Of a stretch of 64,000 nucleotides of DNA, positions 60,844-64,000 are shown piece after piece. Positions within the stretch are counted from its first letter, which is position 1; every line of letters starts with the position of its first letter. The stretch covers positions 3,569,001 through 3,633,000 of the forward strand of contig NC_134013.1 in NCBI RefSeq assembly GCF_040712315.1, read 5' to 3'. The stretch is from Castanea sativa. Its lineage: Eukaryota > Streptophyta > Magnoliopsida > Fagales > Fagaceae. The translations under genes were made by a program, and so were the position numbers. The notes beneath the pieces are model-generated. The model did no database searches and was not told where the DNA came from. It worked only from the letters and a program-made list of their open reading frames with translations.

Positions 60844-61983
60844 TAGATTTTGGCCAAAGAGTAAATAGTATAATACTATTGCATTGTGCACAGTATTTTG
60901 GCAAGACTAATCTTAGCTTAATTCAAGAGTAACACAGAGTTACAATACATGCATAGGACTGCTAGTACAATTGGGACTATAACTACTAATACAGTTTGGA
61001 TTAGAGAAGACCTTGAACAGTTGAACCCATCTTTTTTTAATAGCTATATCATAAAGCACCTAGACCAAAGTCAAAAATTGGATTGAAGCTAAACCTGATT
61101 ATAACTTCATTAAGTTTACTTATTATGTTTTATTTTAGTTTCTAATTTCCTATTACAGTAAACAACCCTAGGCAGAGTTATGATTGCAGGAAGAATGCAC
61201 TAAAAAGGAATCCACTTGAAGTGGACCACTTTCTTGCCCTGTTTAGCCTGTAGGTTATTTATTGTGGTTGATATGTGTTTCTATCTATGTTGAACATTTC
61301 AACAGCCTAACCCAATAATAACTTAACGATTCTGATCAATTTTGATGAAACTCTGATATTTTTAATGTGGTTATGGTATATACTACAATTGGGTCCCATT
61401 TACTTGGAAATCTTTTGGTACCAGATCCTTTTTTCGGCTATAAACTTATGGCTACGATGAAACGCTGCTACGTTCTCAATGGGCCTAATGGGTCTATTAA
61501 ACTGTGCGACTTTACAACTTGGAGAAGCACCACAACTTCTTTCAATTGTGCCAGCCAAACTTATCATCTGACAGTAGTGGCCATGGTGGTGAGGTTGAAT
61601 CCAATTATTGATCAACTATGAATCAATTGAATGAGGCAGTGCGTCAGTGGGGATAGTAGACAAAAATGGGTGAGTGAAACCATGTCTTTTTCTACCAAAA
61701 ATAATAATAATAATAAATAAAGAAGAATATAAACCATGCCTTTTATATTTTACAACTCGTACATACTTCATCCATAAAATGAAACAATTAGGACTTAAAA
61801 AACTTTTATTCATCAAAAAAAGGACTTAAAAAACTAAATCTAATTTGATTCAAGATTATATGCCAAATTGTCAATGCAGTTTTTTGTTTCCCTTCTTAAT
61901 TGTTTATTAGCCATTGAGGTACAACCAATGGTATAAGCTTAATTTCACGTGTGAGATGACAAGGAAACAAGTCAGCACATTTA
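60844..61983. other. intergenic, nothing recognised
   Basis: A/T-rich. ORFs at 61367-61621 and on the opposite strand are unsupported. An (ATA)n run is at about 61699-61715. Confidence 0.5.
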
Positions 61984-62369
61984 GGTTTCGTTTGAATAAA
62001 ACTTATTGCTGAAAACTAAAAATTGAAAACACTGTAGCAAAATAATTTTTTAATGTGTAAATAGTATCATGGGTTCCACTTTTAATATTTTTTTTTTGAA
62101 TAAAGTGTTTGTGGGTCTCATAAATAGTATATGAACAGTATTGAACAATAATATACAGTGTCATTTGTCGGTTAAAAACTGAAAAATCTTGGAAAAAAAA
62201 AAAAAAAAAAGTGAAAAGGAGCTAAAAAGTCAACATATGTGGCTACTGTTCATACTACAGTATCATGAACAGTAGCATCTGTCCTTGACGCGTGCAGCGG
62301 TAGAGAAGAAAAAAACAAAAACGTGAAAACGCTAGACGCAACAAATTTAATTCGTATCCAAAAGGATAC
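61984..62369. mobile_element. Tourist-like MITE related to 4563-4762, TSD TTA
   Basis: It starts GGTTTCGTTTGAATAAAAC and ends TATCCAAAAGGATAC with TTA outside both (61981-61983, 62370-62372). It contains CTGAAAACT and ACTGTAG phrases, as in 4563-4762. Confidence 0.6.
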
Positions 62370-62771
62370 TTATTAGCAAAACATGTTTTGAGCATTGATA
62401 ACTATGGGCCTACTTGGTAGCAGACTTTAAACAACAATTTTCAAATATTGCGGTTAAAAAAAAAAAGGTGTTTTAAGTTACATTTCTCAAATTCGGGTGT
62501 TTAGAACATGTATTTTGAGAATTTATCCATGTTAGTTTTTAGTTTTCAAGTAACATTGTTGAGTGGCCATTTTGTAAATAAGTTGAAAATCGTGGAACCC
62601 ACTTAATAAGACCAAACATAACTAAAACTCTTTCTCACGCTTGAACCTCTTTCTGTTTTTTTTTTCCCCCCTCCCATGGTCCCACCTGTTTCACACCTTT
62701 TTTTTTTCCTTTAAAAAATGGGATAAGGATGAGGGGATTAGCATGAGGAATTAGTCACCCCTAGTGAAAAA

Positions 62772-63819
62772 GAGTCTTTTGGTTAAATATTGCAAAAAAT
62801 TAAGTTTATTTGTGATGTGGGTACTATTTAAAGTTATTTGGGGAATTGAGGAGAGAAGAAATTTGAATTTTGGTAATGAGGTGACCGAAATTTTTACTGC
62901 CCCAATTTGTTGCCCAGATTGATGAAGTGCCCAAAGGAGAGGTGCTCGAAAGGAAAAAATCAATTGTGGCAACCAAGTTGTTGAAATTCAAGGAGAGTGA
63001 GGGGAGATGAAAAAGGATTGAAATGGGATGGAAAAAAATAATAATAATTGTGGCAACCAATTGTGGCAACTTGTTGCCACAATTGGTTTCTAATGCATTG
63101 ATGCTAATGTGGACTCTCTAAAGGCTAAACCGGTCCTTGCATCACACAGAAAATACCTAATTTTATAGAGCACATGTATGTCATGGATTTAAATCATATT
63201 AGTAGCAATTTATTAAAGAAAAAGAAAAAGATGGATTCAAATCCTATTTAAAAGCAATTTGTTAAAGAAAGAAAAAAAGATGAAGATGGTAGTCGGTAGA
63301 CCAGAATTTTATTATGGTAACTTTCAGGGTCCCATTTATGATTTGGCTCACACCAATTGATGGAACAAGTAGGTTTTTCCATGCAATAACTCTAATGACA
63401 ACCAATTCTACCATTTTTTTTTTGTAATTGCTGAACTGATTGATTATGAGTGGAATTGGTTTTTTTTTTTTTTTTCATCCCATTTCAATCTTTTTCTCTC
63501 TCTCCTCACTCCCCTTGAATTTTGGCAACTTGGTTGCCACAATTGGTTTTTTCCTTATGAGCACCTCTTCCTCGGGCACTTCATCAATCTGGGTAGCAAA
63601 TTCGGGCAGAAAGAATTTCGGTAACCTTATTACCGAAATTCAATTCTTTTCTCACTCCGCCATCACATCATTTCTCTCTCCTCTCTCATCCTATTTTTGT
63701 TAGAATTTCAGCAACCCTGTTGCCGAAATTTGTTTCTTTCCTCCGTTTGCCAAATAACTTTAAATAGTACTCATATCATAAACAAACTCAATTTTCTGCA
63801 ATATTTAGCCAAAAGACTC
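62772..63819. mobile_element. fold-back element with 300-360-bp arms
   Basis: The left arm starts GAGTCTTTTGGTTAAATATTGC and the right arm, reversed, GAGTCTTTTGGCTAAATATTGC. The arms stay alignable through 'actatttaaagttatttgg', 'ttcatcaatctgg' and 'ttggttgccacaattgg', ending near 63060 and 63455. The centre has a perfect 13-bp hairpin CCAATTGTGGCAA/TTGCCACAATTGG (about 63057-63087). TGAAAAA occurs just outside both ends, a possible target duplication. Confidence 0.75.
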
Positions 63820-64000
63820 ATGAAAAAATGATAATCAAAATCATAATGCCAACAAAGAATTGAAAAATAACCTAAAGCATGTGTTCCCCCGCTTTAACCA
63901 TGAGAGGAATTATTCAGAGGAAAAATTAAAACTTGAGGAATCATACAAAGATATCTCAACTTTGTCGAAAGCAGCATGTACTTTCGACCTTGTACCTTTA

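Overview
The window is nuclear DNA of a woody-type eudicot plant. Genes are sparse and split by GT-AG introns, the intergenic DNA is A+T-rich, and it is full of MITEs, SINE-like retroposons, LINE fragments and solo LTRs. All protein matches are to plant families (acyl-activating enzyme, SKIP2-type F-box, MPDU1, SASA esterase, bHLH-MYC_N). The repeats look like those of Fagaceae, but that is an impression and not proof. I see no rRNA, true tRNA, CRISPR array, virus or bacterial operon. Annotations come from reading motifs and splice sites; no search was run.

Layout. (1) 1-21840 is a segmental tandem duplication. Each copy has a minus-strand AAE1-like acyl-CoA synthetase gene and about 3-9 kb of its 5' flank. 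Copy A contributes only exon 1 (368-565), because its second exon lies beyond the left edge. Copy B (14280-18215) is complete, with two exons. The two flanks hold different insertions: a MULE, solo LTRs, MITEs, a LINE end, a SINE and a hAT-like element. For most of these the sister flank preserves the empty site, so the order of events can be read. In copy A the promoter region was also duplicated again (687-2430 / 2431-5568). A cluster of PIF/Harbinger-type MITEs (9740-14279) fills the gap and ends exactly on the AAE stop codon. (2) 21841-32082 has only repeats. (3) 32156-33808 is an intact single-exon SKIP2-like F-box/LRR gene with a short upstream ORF. (4) 33809-39861 is intergenic, with a recent 5'-truncated LINE bounded by a 20-bp direct repeat and a MITE just upstream of the next gene. 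(5) 39862-44280 is an eight-exon MPDU1 homologue (PQ-loop, ER) whose first intron appears to be GC-AG. (6) 45131-49140 is a tandem duplication that left an orphan promoter plus signal-peptide start (47213-47338) upstream of an intact two-exon SASA-type carbohydrate esterase (49030-50741). (7) 50742-57546 is intergenic and ends with two abutting MITEs. (8) 57547-59437 is a seven-exon bHLH-MYC_N domain gene. (9) 59438-64000 holds MITEs and a long-armed fold-back element.

The genes do not form a pathway; they are independent housekeeping or regulatory loci (peroxisomal acyl activation, ubiquitin ligase targeting, ER glycosylation support, ester hydrolysis, transcription). The most interesting material is how mobile elements and small duplications reshaped gene ends, promoters and a signal-peptide exon.
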